NCBI RefSeq assembly: GCF_023715605.1
Contig: NZ_JAMBOL010000001.1
Coordinates: 310,001 to 374,000 of the forward strand
Direction of reading: 5' to 3'
Origin: Halalkalibacter oceani
GTDB lineage: Bacteria; Bacillota; Bacilli; Bacillales; Bacillaceae_D
DNA: 64,000 bases
Shown here: in pieces, positions 7,218 to 15,858 of the stretch
Layout: each line of letters opens with the position of its first letter
Numbering within the stretch: position 1 is the stretch's first letter
The notes under the pieces: generated by a model
Database searches by the model: none
What the model was told of the DNA's origin: nothing
What the model saw: the letters and a program-made list of their open reading frames with translations, nothing else
Made by a program: the position numbers and the translations under genes

Positions 7218-7321
7218 AATAGAATCCTCCAATTTTTCTGAAAAATGAACAGTAATAGTATTGTAACGATATCTGACAAACAGTGCAATGCTATTTCAGA
7301 AAAAAGAAAGAGTGACAAAAA

Positions 7322-7335
7322 TAAAAACGCTTACA
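7322..7335. promoter_or_regulatory. Candidate CcpA cre site upstream of cstA
   Basis: TAAAAACGCTTACA matches the cre consensus TGWAANCGNTNWCA at 13 of 14 positions. A second, partly matching inverted AAGCGTTTT lies at 7346-7354, so the two arms could also form a hairpin. Catabolite control fits the starvation role of CstA; operator function is inferred. Confidence 0.5.
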
Positions 7336-7449
7336 AATAAATAGAAGCGTTTTCACGAAACTAATATTATATAAATAAAGCAAAAAATGCCTGTTTTGAA
7401 GCTCTGCAGTTTTTTAGGCGGAGTGTTCATAAGTGTTAAGCCAAATAAA

Positions 7450-7543
7450 AAGCAGCGGTTCCATCCTGCACAACACAGCGGACAGGGGAGAATTGCTCCC
7501 TGTTCGCCAGCTATGTACAGGTGTTACTCGCTGCTTCAGGATG
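7450..7543 (-). promoter_or_regulatory. Structured region between hup and cstA with mutually exclusive pairings
   Basis: AAGCAGCG (7450-7457) is fully complementary to CGCTGCTT (7529-7536), and CATCCTG (7462-7468) to CAGGATG (7537-7543). The order of arms is crossed, so the two helices form either a pseudoknot or alternative states. An internal hairpin (ACAGGGGAG / CTCCCTGT, 7482-7505) sits in the middle. Read on the minus strand, the outer stem ends CGCTGCTTTTTA, so it can act as terminator of hup. It is not a recognised RNA family to me; the SRP RNA tetraloop motif is absent. Confidence 0.4.
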
Positions 7544-7586
7544 TGTTCAAGGAAAGAGCCTTACCACATCTCATCCGGTGTAAGCC

Positions 7587-7862
7587 TTATTCGTTTACTG
7601 CGTCTTTTAATTGCTTACCAGGCTTGAATGCCGGGTTCTTTGTAGCAGGGATTTCAATTTCCTGCCCAGTTTGCGGGTTGCGACCTTTACGAGCAGAACG
7701 CTCACGTACTTCAAAGCTACCGAAGCCAACAAGCTGCACTTTGCCACCTTCAACAAGTGCGTTTGTGATGCTGTCGAATACTGCGTCTACTGCTTTTGAC
7801 GCATCCTTTTTAGAAAGGTCTGCCTGCTCAGAAACTGCATTAATTAGATCTGTTTTGTTCAC
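7587..7862 (-). CDS. hup: HU-type histone-like DNA-binding protein
   Basis: A 91-residue HU protein, the abundant dimeric nucleoid protein equivalent to HBsu. It begins [10 protein letters not shown]. The dimer-core [21 protein letters not shown] (about residues 46-66) leads into the DNA-binding arm and the conserved [16 protein letters not shown]. The start codon is GTG (7860-7862), placed 7 nt after AAAGGGAG. The gene is monocistronic and followed by the structured region at 7450-7543. Confidence 0.96.
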   Translation of the reverse strand: MNKTDLINAVSEQADLSKKDASKAVDAVFDSITNALVEGGKVQLVGFGSFEVRERSARKGRNPQTGQEIEIPATKNPAFKPGKQLKDAVNE

Positions 7863-8239
7863 GAAAAAAACTCCCTTTCATACCTTGTTTTGAAAAATAC
7901 TCCTTATAATTTGAAGAAGTATTTATTCTTCGTTTTTTTATAGCTTACTCTTATGTAGATAAACTATAAAGCGCCGCAACTAAATTTACTCATGAAAGCC
8001 TTGTAGTGTCAAGCCTTTGAATAGAAATTAAAGCATTTTAACCCATAATTTTCACGCTTTTTGACATTTGAGGGGGTTTTTTGCGATTATTAAAGGTAGC
8101 AAACCGAAAATAGGTTCCATATATTTCAAATTAATAGACCGCTAAATAACGATCTGACCTGATCGCTAGAAAGAATCTAGTTGTTTGTGATACATTTTAG
8201 TATGATTACCTAACCCCGTCATAGAAAGTGGAGGACAAT
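7863..8239. other. Divergent intergenic region hup / psd
   Basis: About 375 bp, AT-rich, carrying the divergent promoters of hup and psd. A small palindrome GAAGAA..TTCTTC lies in the hup leader near 7914-7934, and TATAAA-like hexamers occur near 7960. No RNA motif and no coding ORF with an RBS was recognised. Confidence 0.4.
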
Positions 8240-9028
8240 GTGAAGAAACTGTTTTATCAAGCATGTATCGAACTGACGAATCATCGTTTATTATCAAGGA
8301 TTCTACGTGCATTTTCGCGTTCTAAAATAAGTCGTCGTCTGATCCCGTCGTTTATTAAAACGTATCAGCTGAACGAAAAGGAAATGGGACGGCCGGTTTC
8401 TGAATACACCCATCTCCATGATCTGTTCATTCGGACGTTAAAGCCAGGGGCGCGGCCGGTTGATCCTGACCCTAAAAGCGTGATCAGTCCTGTCGACGGA
8501 GCGATTGCCCAGGCTGGTCAGCTGGAGGAGAACACAAGCTTTTCTGTGAAAGGACAAATGTATACGGTTGCCGAAATGCTTGGCGGCCAGGAGGAGGCGG
8601 CCCGGTATCGCGACGGGCTTTACATCATCTTATATTTAAGCCCGAAGGATTATCATCGCATTCACAGTCCTGTCGATGGGCTGGTGAGGAAGCAATGGTC
8701 GTTGGGCGGCCGGTCCTATCCTGTTAATGAAGCAGGTTTGCGTTATGGCAGGAGGCCGCTCTCAAGGAATTATCGTATGATCACAGAGCTGCAGGTCACA
8801 GACAAGCATCTGGCCATCGTCAAGGTCGGGGCGATGAACATTAATACGATTGAATGGACCCATCGGTCAACTGAGATTAAGAAGGGGGACGAGATCGCTT
8901 ATTTTTCTTTCGGCTCGACGGTCGTTCTGCTGGCTGAAAAGGGATTGCTCGATCCGGACAGCGTGGCTGATGCCGGCAGCATTCAAATGGGAGCAAGGCT
9001 GGCGATGAAGGAGGAAAGCGACCGATGA
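8240..9028 (+). CDS. psd: Phosphatidylserine decarboxylase
   Basis: A 262-residue proenzyme that converts phosphatidylserine to phosphatidylethanolamine at the membrane. The autocleavage motif FGST is at 224-227, so Ser226 would become the pyruvoyl group. Asp86 (SPVDGAI) and His142 (HRIHSPVDG) complete the catalytic set. Length and sequence fit B. subtilis Psd (263 residues). The annotated frame opens at GTG 8228, but that codon is in the RBS; GTG 8240 lies 5 nt after GGAGG and gives MKKLFYQACIELTNH, matching the family start. The usual neighbour pssA is not here. The stop overlaps the start of the next gene. Confidence 0.93.
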   Translation: MKKLFYQACIELTNHRLLSRILRAFSRSKISRRLIPSFIKTYQLNEKEMGRPVSEYTHLHDLFIRTLKPGARPVDPDPKSVISPVDGAIAQAGQLEENTSFSVKGQMYTVAEMLGGQEEAARYRDGLYIILYLSPKDYHRIHSPVDGLVRKQWSLGGRSYPVNEAGLRYGRRPLSRNYRMITELQVTDKHLAIVKVGAMNINTIEWTHRSTEIKKGDEIAYFSFGSTVVLLAEKGLLDPDSVADAGSIQMGARLAMKEESDR

Positions 9029-10158
9029 GACTGCTAACCCATGTCGCCCAACGAATCGTCAATGAAGTCAACCAAGTCCTCTCCGAAGAAGTAATTGTGA
9101 TGAATCGGGAAGGGACGATCATCGCCGCAAGTGACCGGAGTCGGATCGGCTCCTTTCATCAGGGTGGAAAAGAAGTGATCATGACAGAGCAGAAGCTGCT
9201 TATCACCGAAAAAGAAACCGAGCGCTTACAAGGCGTGAAGGTTGGTCTTAATTTGCCGATCCGCTTCCAGCAAAAGGTGATCGGCGCTGTTGGCATTACC
9301 GGCTCGAAATCGGGCGCGGCTTTGCACGGGGAGCTGATCCAGCGGCTGACGGAATTAATCATTGAAGAGGCCTACGCAGCGGAGAAGCTTGACTCTGAGC
9401 TGCGCGGACTAGAAACATTTGTCTATGAATGGTTGCATACAGAGACGGTGACAGCCGAGCTGCAGGATCGCGGCTATATTCTCGGTATTGAAATGAGCGA
9501 AGCGCGTTACTGTGTACTGTTGCAGCTCTGGCAGCAGCAGGAGGAAGCATTGGAGCCGGGTGTTGAAATTGATGTGCTGGAAACGATCCGCTCTGTTTTT
9601 CCGAATGAACAAAAGGATGTTCTCGTCCGCTGGGGGAGAGGGCGGTTTGCCCTGCTTGCTTCCGCCAAACAGCATAGTCGTCACGGCCTTGCGCAGGAGC
9701 TGGTAACCTTAGCACGCAAAATAAAGGAAAAATACCATCTCGGCTTACGGGCCGGAATCAGCCGCCAGCAGCCTGACCCGCTGCAGATGAACCTCGCCTA
9801 CCGTGAAGCCCAGCAGGCGCTGGCGGTCAAAAAGGCGGAAGAGCCGATTATTTTCTACGATACGTTTATTCTTGAGGTCGTGCTCGCGGAAGCGAAGCCG
9901 GAAACGAGGCAGCATATCATCGACAAAGCTCTTGGACAGCTTCAGGCGGAAACAGAATTAATTGAGACGTTACAGGCGTACTTCGCCCATCAGCTTTCCA
10001 TCAAGGAAACGGCAACTGCCTTGCATATTCATATTAATACTCTTCATTACAGACTGAAACGAATTCAAGAGCTGTCTGGCTGTCAGTTAAAGGAAACGAA
10101 GGATCTCGTCGCGCTTTTTATCGCATTATGGTACTATAAAGAGCAATCAATTAGATAA
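9025..10158 (+). CDS. CdaR/PucR-family regulator, probable glycolate-gene activator
   Basis: A 377-residue regulator with the CdaR arrangement: an N-terminal putative sugar-diacid recognition domain (about 1-130, beginning LLTHVAQRIVNEVNQVLSEEVIVMNREG), a central GGDEF-like region and a C-terminal PucR-type helix-turn-helix (about 320-370: LSIKETATALHIHINTLHYR). ATG 9025 overlaps the psd stop by 4 nt (ATGA), so the two are translationally coupled. It lies 128 bp upstream of glcD-glcF, as YsfB does near ysfCD in B. subtilis, and most likely responds to glycolate or a related hydroxy acid. The effector is inferred. Confidence 0.85.
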   Translation: MRLLTHVAQRIVNEVNQVLSEEVIVMNREGTIIAASDRSRIGSFHQGGKEVIMTEQKLLITEKETERLQGVKVGLNLPIRFQQKVIGAVGITGSKSGAALHGELIQRLTELIIEEAYAAEKLDSELRGLETFVYEWLHTETVTAELQDRGYILGIEMSEARYCVLLQLWQQQEEALEPGVEIDVLETIRSVFPNEQKDVLVRWGRGRFALLASAKQHSRHGLAQELVTLARKIKEKYHLGLRAGISRQQPDPLQMNLAYREAQQALAVKKAEEPIIFYDTFILEVVLAEAKPETRQHIIDKALGQLQAETELIETLQAYFAHQLSIKETATALHIHINTLHYRLKRIQELSGCQLKETKDLVALFIALWYYKEQSIR

Positions 10159-10179
10159 TAATACAATGAAATGTTTAGT

Positions 10180-10228
10180 AACCGCTTTATTTTTGTGTCT
10201 TTGAACATAGAAGAGGCGGTTCTTTTTC
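10180..10228 (+). terminator. Terminator between the CdaR-type regulator and glcD
   Basis: AACCGCTTT pairs with AGAGGCGGTT across a loop, followed by CTTTTTCTTT. It separates the psd-regulator unit from glcD. A TATAAT hexamer at 10230-10235 directly after it could serve glcD, though no -35 was found. Confidence 0.75.
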
Positions 10229-10286
10229 TTTATAATACAGGTATAACCATTCAAGCTGCTTTGCTTGATCAAGGGAGAGTGAAGAA

Positions 10287-11699
10287 ATGCTGCAGGAAGA
10301 AGTCAAACAGAAGCTGATCGACATTGTCGGAGAAACGAATGTGCTCGATTCAGAAGAGGATCTTGTCGTTTATTCCTATGATGCGACGCCGAATTTTCAG
10401 GCGATGCCGGATGCGGTCGTGAAACCGAGAGATAAATATGAAATTCAGAAGATTGTGAAAGTGTGCAACGAATATAAAGTGCCGATCGTACCGCGCGGAT
10501 CGGGTACGAATCTTTGCGCCGGAACCTGTCCGCTTGAAGGCGGAATTGTTCTGCTATTCACTTATATGAACAATATTTTGGAAATTGACGAGGATAATTT
10601 GACGGTCACGGTTCAACCGGGTGTAATTACGCTCAATTTAATTGAGGCGGTGGAGGAGAAGGGGCTTTTTTACCCGCCGGATCCCAGCTCAATGAAAATC
10701 TCGACGATTGGGGGCAACATTAACGAAAACTCAGGCGGACTGCGCGGACTGAAATATGGCGTGACACGTGATTATGTGATGGGCTTGGAGTTTGTCCTGC
10801 CAAATGGCGAGCTGATCCGGACAGGAGGGAAGCTGGCAAAGGATGTCGCTGGCTATGACTTTACCCGTCTGATGGTCGGCGCTGAAGGCACGTTGGGAAT
10901 CATCACAGAAGCGACGTTGAAGTTGATCCCGATTCCAGAGACGAAGAAGACGATGCTCGCTCTGTTTGACAGCCTGGAGGGAGCCGGGGAAGCGGTTTCG
11001 GCGATTATTTCCAATAAGATCATTCCGGCAACGCTTGAGTTTCTCGATCAGGGGACGCTGGAAGTCGTCGAGGAGTTCGCCAAGATCGGCCTGCCGACCA
11101 ATGTAGGGGCGGTGCTGTTAATTGAGCAGGACGGGCCGCTGGAGGTCGTCGAGCGCGATATAGAACGAATTGTCGCGATTTGTGAGCAGTCTCATGCGCT
11201 TTCCGTGCAGGTCGCGCAAACACCGGAGGAAGGGCTGGCCCTTACGACGGCGCGCCGTTCTGCGCTATCCGCTCTTGCCCGCAAGAAGCCGACGACCATT
11301 CTTGAGGATGCGACTGTGCCGCGCTCGAAGGTGGCGGAGATGGTCAGGGCGATTAATGAGATCGCTGAGAAATATGAGGTGGAAATTTGTACGTTCGGAC
11401 ATGCGGGCGACGGCAACCTCCATCCAACCTGTATGACCGATGCCCGCAATGAAGAGGAGATCCATCGTGTCGAAGAAGCGTTTGCAGAAATTTTTGCCAA
11501 GGCGATTGAGCTTGGCGGGACGATTACGGGTGAACACGGAGTCGGCGTGATGAAATCTCCGTATTTGGCCTGGAAGCTCGGGGAGGAAGGCGTGGAGGCG
11601 ATGAAGACGTTGAAGCTCGCTTTTGATCCGAATAATATTATGAATCCTGGAAAAATGTTCGCCAAGGAGACAAAGAAACGGGTGGTGGTGCAACGATGA
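10287..11699 (+). CDS. glcD: Glycolate oxidase FAD subunit
   Basis: A 470-residue FAD-linked oxidase of the GlcD / lactate dehydrogenase type. It has an N-terminal FAD-binding-4 domain (PRGSGTNLCAGTCPLEGG near 71-88; YPPDPSS and GGNINENSGGLRG near 131-152) and a C-terminal cap with the FGHAGDGNLHP metal/substrate motif (about 370) and ITGEHGVGVMK (about 412). It oxidises glycolate or a related 2-hydroxy acid and passes electrons to the Fe-S partner encoded next. The start has GGGAGAG 8 nt upstream. Coupled to glcF by an ATGA overlap; equivalent of YsfC. Confidence 0.93.
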   Translation: MLQEEVKQKLIDIVGETNVLDSEEDLVVYSYDATPNFQAMPDAVVKPRDKYEIQKIVKVCNEYKVPIVPRGSGTNLCAGTCPLEGGIVLLFTYMNNILEIDEDNLTVTVQPGVITLNLIEAVEEKGLFYPPDPSSMKISTIGGNINENSGGLRGLKYGVTRDYVMGLEFVLPNGELIRTGGKLAKDVAGYDFTRLMVGAEGTLGIITEATLKLIPIPETKKTMLALFDSLEGAGEAVSAIISNKIIPATLEFLDQGTLEVVEEFAKIGLPTNVGAVLLIEQDGPLEVVERDIERIVAICEQSHALSVQVAQTPEEGLALTTARRSALSALARKKPTTILEDATVPRSKVAEMVRAINEIAEKYEVEICTFGHAGDGNLHPTCMTDARNEEEIHRVEEAFAEIFAKAIELGGTITGEHGVGVMKSPYLAWKLGEEGVEAMKTLKLAFDPNNIMNPGKMFAKETKKRVVVQR

Positions 11700-13030
11700 C
11701 GACGAAGCAGGAAGAAACGGTAAAAGCGTTTCAGGAACGGATGGACTACGATGAACTGATGAATTGTATGAGATGCGGCTTTTGTTTGCCAGCGTGTCCA
11801 ACGTATGGAGAAACCGATCAAAATGAAGCGGCTTCCCCGCGCGGCAGAATTGCCTTGATGAAGGCTGTTGTCGACGGCAAGAAGGCCCCTGACGAGGATT
11901 TTGAGCGTCAGCTTAATCTATGTCTCGGATGCCGCGCCTGTGAGCCTGCGTGCCCGTCAGGCGTGAAATACGGCCATCTGCTCGAAGAGGCGCGCGATAT
12001 TTTAAATGAGCATAAAAAGCAAAGCCTGCCCGCCAGGATGCTGCGTAAAACGGTGTTTGACGGTTTGTTTCCTCATCAAAGCCGGATGCGCTCGGTGAAC
12101 AATATGCTCTGGCTCTATCAAAAGAGCGGGCTGCAAAAGGTGGTCAGAGGAACGAAGCTGCTGAACATCATGCCTGGAGAAATGGCGACAATGGAAAGGG
12201 TGCTGCCGGAGATCGCTTCACCAAAGGAGCTGAAAAATCGTCCGCGGCATATTAAACCGGCCGGAACGGTGAAAAAGAAAGTCGCATTCTTTTCCGGCTG
12301 TCTGATGGATACAATGTTTATGAAAACAAATGATTCGACGTTATATTTGCTGGAGAAAGCAGGCTGTGAGGTTGTGATCCCGCAGTCGCAAAATTGTTGC
12401 GGGGCGCTGCACGCTCATTCCGGTGAAAAGGAAACGGCGAAGGAGCTGGCCAAAAAGAATATTCGCGCATTTGAAGAAGAGCAGGTCGATTATATTATTT
12501 CCAATGCAGGCGGCTGTGGCGCGCTGTTAGTGGAATATGATCATCTTCTTGGCGATGATCCGGAGTGGAAGGAAAGAGCGCAGCATTTTGCTGGAAAGGT
12601 GAAAGATATTTCGACGGTGTTACTGGAGCTGGGGCTGCCGGCGATGAAGCTGCCAGAGCAGGTCGTCACCTACCAGGATTCCTGTCATTTGCGCAATGTG
12701 ATGGGAGGAGCGGCTTCCCCGCGGACGCTGTTAAAGCAAATTGAAGGCGTCACCTTCCGGGAAATGAAGGAAGCCGACCGCTGCTGCGGCTCAGCAGGGA
12801 TCTACAACATCGTCCAGCCGGAGATGTCGATGCAAATCATCGACCATAAAATGGTCCATGCCAAGGCGACAGAAGCGACGACAATCGTCACGGCCAATCC
12901 AGGGTGTCTGCTGCAAATGAAGGTCGGAATTGAGCGTGAAGGGCTGTCAGACAGCGTCAAAGCGGTTCATATTGTGGATTTGCTCGCTGCAGCGGTCCGA
13001 GAGGCGGAAAAGGAAGCAGAGCCTGTGTAG
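11696..13030 (+). CDS. glcF: Glycolate oxidase iron-sulfur subunit
   Basis: A 444-residue protein with two 4Fe-4S ferredoxin motifs, Cys24-27-30-34 (CMRCGFCLPAC) and Cys76-79-82-86 (CLGCRACEPAC). Two C-terminal CCG domains follow (NCCGALHAHS near 232 and RCCGSAGIYN near 362). It relays electrons from GlcD to the respiratory chain at the membrane. Its ATG overlaps the glcD stop by 4 nt. It corresponds to YsfD of B. subtilis. Two hairpins of the dispersed families follow the stop. Confidence 0.93.
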   Translation: MTTKQEETVKAFQERMDYDELMNCMRCGFCLPACPTYGETDQNEAASPRGRIALMKAVVDGKKAPDEDFERQLNLCLGCRACEPACPSGVKYGHLLEEARDILNEHKKQSLPARMLRKTVFDGLFPHQSRMRSVNNMLWLYQKSGLQKVVRGTKLLNIMPGEMATMERVLPEIASPKELKNRPRHIKPAGTVKKKVAFFSGCLMDTMFMKTNDSTLYLLEKAGCEVVIPQSQNCCGALHAHSGEKETAKELAKKNIRAFEEEQVDYIISNAGGCGALLVEYDHLLGDDPEWKERAQHFAGKVKDISTVLLELGLPAMKLPEQVVTYQDSCHLRNVMGGAASPRTLLKQIEGVTFREMKEADRCCGSAGIYNIVQPEMSMQIIDHKMVHAKATEATTIVTANPGCLLQMKVGIEREGLSDSVKAVHIVDLLAAAVREAEKEAEPV

Positions 13031-13055
13031 AGAGGAAAAGAAACATACTAACATT

Positions 13056-13223
13056 AGGGCTGGGAAAAAGGTTGTTTTTTGACCATTTTCCCAGCCCTGG
13101 CGAATGCTTAAAGCCCACTGAAAAAGGACGATTTTCAGTGGGCTTTTTAGTAATGAGCATAGCCGTTGCCCGATTTTGAAAGGCCTTGCTACGAGCGGGT
13201 GTCTCGAAGCACGGCGCGCAACG
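13056..13223 (+). repeat. Composite structured repeat, copy D (two terminators plus one structured unit)
   Basis: Three parts. First, the family-1 terminator hairpin AGGGCTGGGAAAAAGG with its complement (13056-13098). Second, the hairpin AAAGCCCACTGAAAA / TTTTCAGTGGGCTTT with T-run (13110-13150). Third, a structured unit with outer stem CGTTGC/GCAACG (13164-13169, 13218-13223), inner stem CCTTGCTACGAG/CTCGAAGCACGG and loop CGGGTGT (13196-13202). It terminates glcF on the plus strand and faces the 3' end of mrpG on the minus strand. Confidence 0.75.
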
Positions 13224-13255
13224 CTAATGCCGACGATGTCAAAGCATCCTCTTCT

Positions 13256-13630
13256 TTATTCTGCCTCAGCGGCTGCTTTCTTTTTCTTTTCGACAACGGG
13301 CTTCAGCTCGTCCTGAACGCTATGTTCCCAAAGCTGGACACCGGAGTAGTAAGCCGATCTTGAAATCAGATGCCCCGCCACCGGAGAGGTAATAAAGACA
13401 AAAAGAATACCGAGGATAAGACGGGCATCTAAGCCGTGATCCTGATAAAAATAAACTAAAGCTCCCAGTAAAATGAGCATTACCCCGAGTGTTGCACTCT
13501 TTGAAGCGGCGTGAGCGCGGGAATAAATATCGGGAAGCCGGAATAAGCCGATCGTTGTGACTAAGCTTAGGAAAGTCCCGCTGAGCACGAGAATCGCCAC
13601 GATCGTATTAATGATCTCGTTTTCGTTCAA
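13256..13630 (-). CDS. mrpG: Mrp Na+/H+ antiporter subunit G
   Basis: A 124-residue small membrane subunit with three hydrophobic helices, the conserved GLFRLPDIYSRAHAASKSATLG (about 29-50) and a lysine/alanine-rich C-terminal tail (VVEKKKKAAAEAE). The open frame extends to 13711, but the extra N-terminus is inside mrpF. TTG 13630 after GAGAGGGGTG gives MNENEIINTIVAIL, the expected MrpG start. It is the last gene of mrpABCDEFG and overlaps mrpF by 23 nt. Confidence 0.9.
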   Translation of the reverse strand: MNENEIINTIVAILVLSGTFLSLVTTIGLFRLPDIYSRAHAASKSATLGVMLILLGALVYFYQDHGLDARLILGILFVFITSPVAGHLISRSAYYSGVQLWEHSVQDELKPVVEKKKKAAAEAE

Positions 13631-13892
13631 GAACAACACCCCTCTCAATAAATTTGGCAAAGGCGACTGTTCCGATAAAAGCAAGAACACCGACGAGCAG
13701 AATGACTTCAAAAAATGCCGATGTCCGAAGCAGCATGGAGAGAACCCCTACCATTGCGATCATCGTGATCCCGACCGTATCAAGAGCGATGACCCGGTCT
13801 GCCGGCGAAGGACCTTTAATAACGCGGTAAATACTGCCCAATAATGAAAGGGAAAGAAGGGATAAGGCGACAACCAGTATTGTAGTAAACAC
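13608..13892 (-). CDS. mrpF: Mrp Na+/H+ antiporter subunit F
   Basis: A 94-residue three-helix subunit with the family block GPSPADRVIALDTVG (about 27-41), which holds the functionally important Asp. GTG start 13892 lies 8 nt after GGAGGTGAG and only 1 nt upstream of the end of mrpE. It is part of the hetero-oligomeric Mrp complex. Confidence 0.92.
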   Translation of the reverse strand: MFTTILVVALSLLSLSLLGSIYRVIKGPSPADRVIALDTVGITMIAMVGVLSMLLRTSAFFEVILLVGVLAFIGTVAFAKFIERGVVLERKRDH

Positions 13893-13893
13893 G

Positions 13894-14370
13894 TTAGCTG
13901 CTCACCTCCATAATCGCTTTTTCAAAGCTGTTTTTAATGGACGAAATCGCTTCGTCAATATCATCAATATTCATCGCGTGAATGTAAAGCGTGCGCTGAT
14001 CGTCGGATACATCCACGACGAGAGTTCCAGGAGTAAGGGTGATCAGCGATGACAGAAGTGTGATTTCCCAATCTGCCTTCAGTTCTGTTTGCAAAGCGAA
14101 AATTCCCGGTTTAATCGACAGCTTTGGCTGAAGCACTTGTTTGATGACCGTCATATTGGACATCACAAGCTCCTTTAAAAAGATAAACGTTAACTTCAGC
14201 ACAGCATAAAGCTTCTGAACATAGAGCGGACCTGGGAAAAAACGTCTCACAATAATGAGAATGAGCATCCCGACGAGGAAACCGATAATAAATGTCGGCA
14301 AGTCCCACGAGCTATAAAGAAACATCCAGACAAACGTGAGTATGAGATTCAGTAAAAGTTGAAAAGCCAT
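13894..14370 (-). CDS. mrpE: Mrp Na+/H+ antiporter subunit E
   Basis: A 158-residue subunit with two N-terminal membrane helices and a cytoplasmic domain that carries the conserved SLITLTPGTLVVDVSDD (about 107-123) and YIHAMNIDD. Standard length. It lies 6 nt from mrpD and is required for full activity in well-studied bacilli. Confidence 0.93.
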   Translation of the reverse strand: MAFQLLLNLILTFVWMFLYSSWDLPTFIIGFLVGMLILIIVRRFFPGPLYVQKLYAVLKLTFIFLKELVMSNMTVIKQVLQPKLSIKPGIFALQTELKADWEITLLSSLITLTPGTLVVDVSDDQRTLYIHAMNIDDIDEAISSIKNSFEKAIMEVSS

Positions 14371-14376
14371 AATGAC

Positions 14377-15858
14377 CTACTCCTTTAGTACAGCTTCAAT
14401 GTAAATTTCAGGGTTAAGCAGGGTGAAGGTAGCATCGGCGACATATGGATAAACAAACTCTGCTCCCATTCCCATCAAGAAGGATAAGACGAGCAGGAAG
14501 ACGCTCGGATAAACCAGCCCTTTAATTTGTCCGCTATTATGAGTTTCAGGCAGGCGATCCTCTCCCAAAATGACGAGAAAGAAGATTCTCATCACTGAAT
14601 ACAGGACGAGCAAGCTGGACAAGAGAAGGACACCGACAAAGACGTATTGCTCGGCGAGAAAGCCTCCCTGGATCAAGGCGAGCTTTCCAAAGAACCCGCT
14701 CAATGGAGGTACCCCCGCAAGCGACAAGGCTGCGACTAAAAACGACCAGCCGAGCAGCGGATAATGCTTTATAATCCCGCTTGCCTGATTCATTTTCGTT
14801 GTCTGCGTAATGGCGATAATGGCTCCAACCAGCAGGAAGAGCGCTGCTTTAATCATCATATCATGGAGCAAATAGAAAATGCCGCCGAATAATCCATCTT
14901 CATTGAAAGAAGACAGCCCTAGTAAAATGAAGCCGACTCCAGCTACAACGTTGTAGACGAGAATCTTATGGAGATCATTGTACGCGACAGCACCGATTAC
15001 CCCGACGATCATTGTAATCGTTGCGAGTATCCCGATGATTTGATGAGTAATTTCAGGGTGATGATAAAAGATGATCGTAAACACCCGGTAAATCGCGTAA
15101 ATCCCGACTTTTGTCAACAGCCCGGCGAATATCGCCGAAATAACCGGAGGCGGTGCAGAATACGAGCCCGGTAACCAGAAGTACAGCGGGAAAATTGCGG
15201 CCTTCATCCCAAAGACGATTAAAAAGAGCAAGGCCACGACGGTAACGAGTCCCGGTTGACCGATTTCGGCAATCCGCTGGGAAAGGTCGGCCATATTCAG
15301 AGTGCCTGTCATTGAATACAAAAAGGCGACGGCTGTGACAAACAAAGCGGAGGAAATCACGTTGACAAGCACATACTTGATGGACTCCCCGAGCTGTGTC
15401 TTCGTTCCTCCCAGGACGATCAAGGCGTAAGAGGACATAAGCAGAACCTCAAAAAAGACGAACAGATTGAAGAGGTCCCCGGTTAAAAAGGCGCCAATAA
15501 TACCAGTCAGTAAAAATTGGACGAGGGGATAATAGTAGTAATTCTTGCGTTCCAAATCAAGCCCCTTGTATGTAAACAAAGTCGTCGCAACTAATATGAT
15601 ACTGGAAAATAATACGAGCAATACGGACAGGGAATCAGCGACGAGCACGATGCCAAAAGGAGGCTGCCAGCCGCCAAGCTGATAAGAGCCGACCCCGTTC
15701 GTTAGCACGTCGCCAAGCAGAACGCCGCTCGTAGCGATAATCGCCAATCCCGATAGCATACTGAGCACTTTTTGTGCCACGATATGCTTCCGCAAAAAGA
15801 GTAAAATAACCCCGGTAAGCAATGGTATGAGTAATGGTGCAATTATAAGATTATTCAT
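14377..15858 (-). CDS. mrpD: Mrp Na+/H+ antiporter subunit D
   Basis: A 493-residue, about 14-helix antiporter-like subunit homologous to the proton-pumping NuoL/M/N subunits of complex I. The essential acidic residue of the family is present as Glu137 (NLFVFFEVLL). Lysines in FGMKAAIFPLYFWLPGSY (about 219) and later helices are in the expected places. The start overlaps the end of mrpC by 8 nt. With MrpA it forms the ion path of a cation/proton antiporter. Confidence 0.96.
   Translation of the reverse strand: MNNLIIAPLLIPLLTGVILLFLRKHIVAQKVLSMLSGLAIIATSGVLLGDVLTNGVGSYQLGGWQPPFGIVLVADSLSVLLVLFSSIILVATTLFTYKGLDLERKNYYYYPLVQFLLTGIIGAFLTGDLFNLFVFFEVLLMSSYALIVLGGTKTQLGESIKYVLVNVISSALFVTAVAFLYSMTGTLNMADLSQRIAEIGQPGLVTVVALLFLIVFGMKAAIFPLYFWLPGSYSAPPPVISAIFAGLLTKVGIYAIYRVFTIIFYHHPEITHQIIGILATITMIVGVIGAVAYNDLHKILVYNVVAGVGFILLGLSSFNEDGLFGGIFYLLHDMMIKAALFLLVGAIIAITQTTKMNQASGIIKHYPLLGWSFLVAALSLAGVPPLSGFFGKLALIQGGFLAEQYVFVGVLLLSSLLVLYSVMRIFFLVILGEDRLPETHNSGQIKGLVYPSVFLLVLSFLMGMGAEFVYPYVADATFTLLNPEIYIEAVLKE

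Noticed and set aside
7440-7590. SRP RNA or 6S RNA
   Set aside because: The GGAAG / CCGGAAGG-type apical motif of SRP RNA and the central bubble of 6S RNA were not found.
8188-8220. ECF-type promoter (TGATAC ... CGTC) for psd
   Set aside because: The spacing is about 23 bp where 16-17 is required.
11192-11821. 209-codon antisense ORF opposite glcD and glcF
   Set aside because: Shadow frame of two well-recognised genes with no RBS and no domain.
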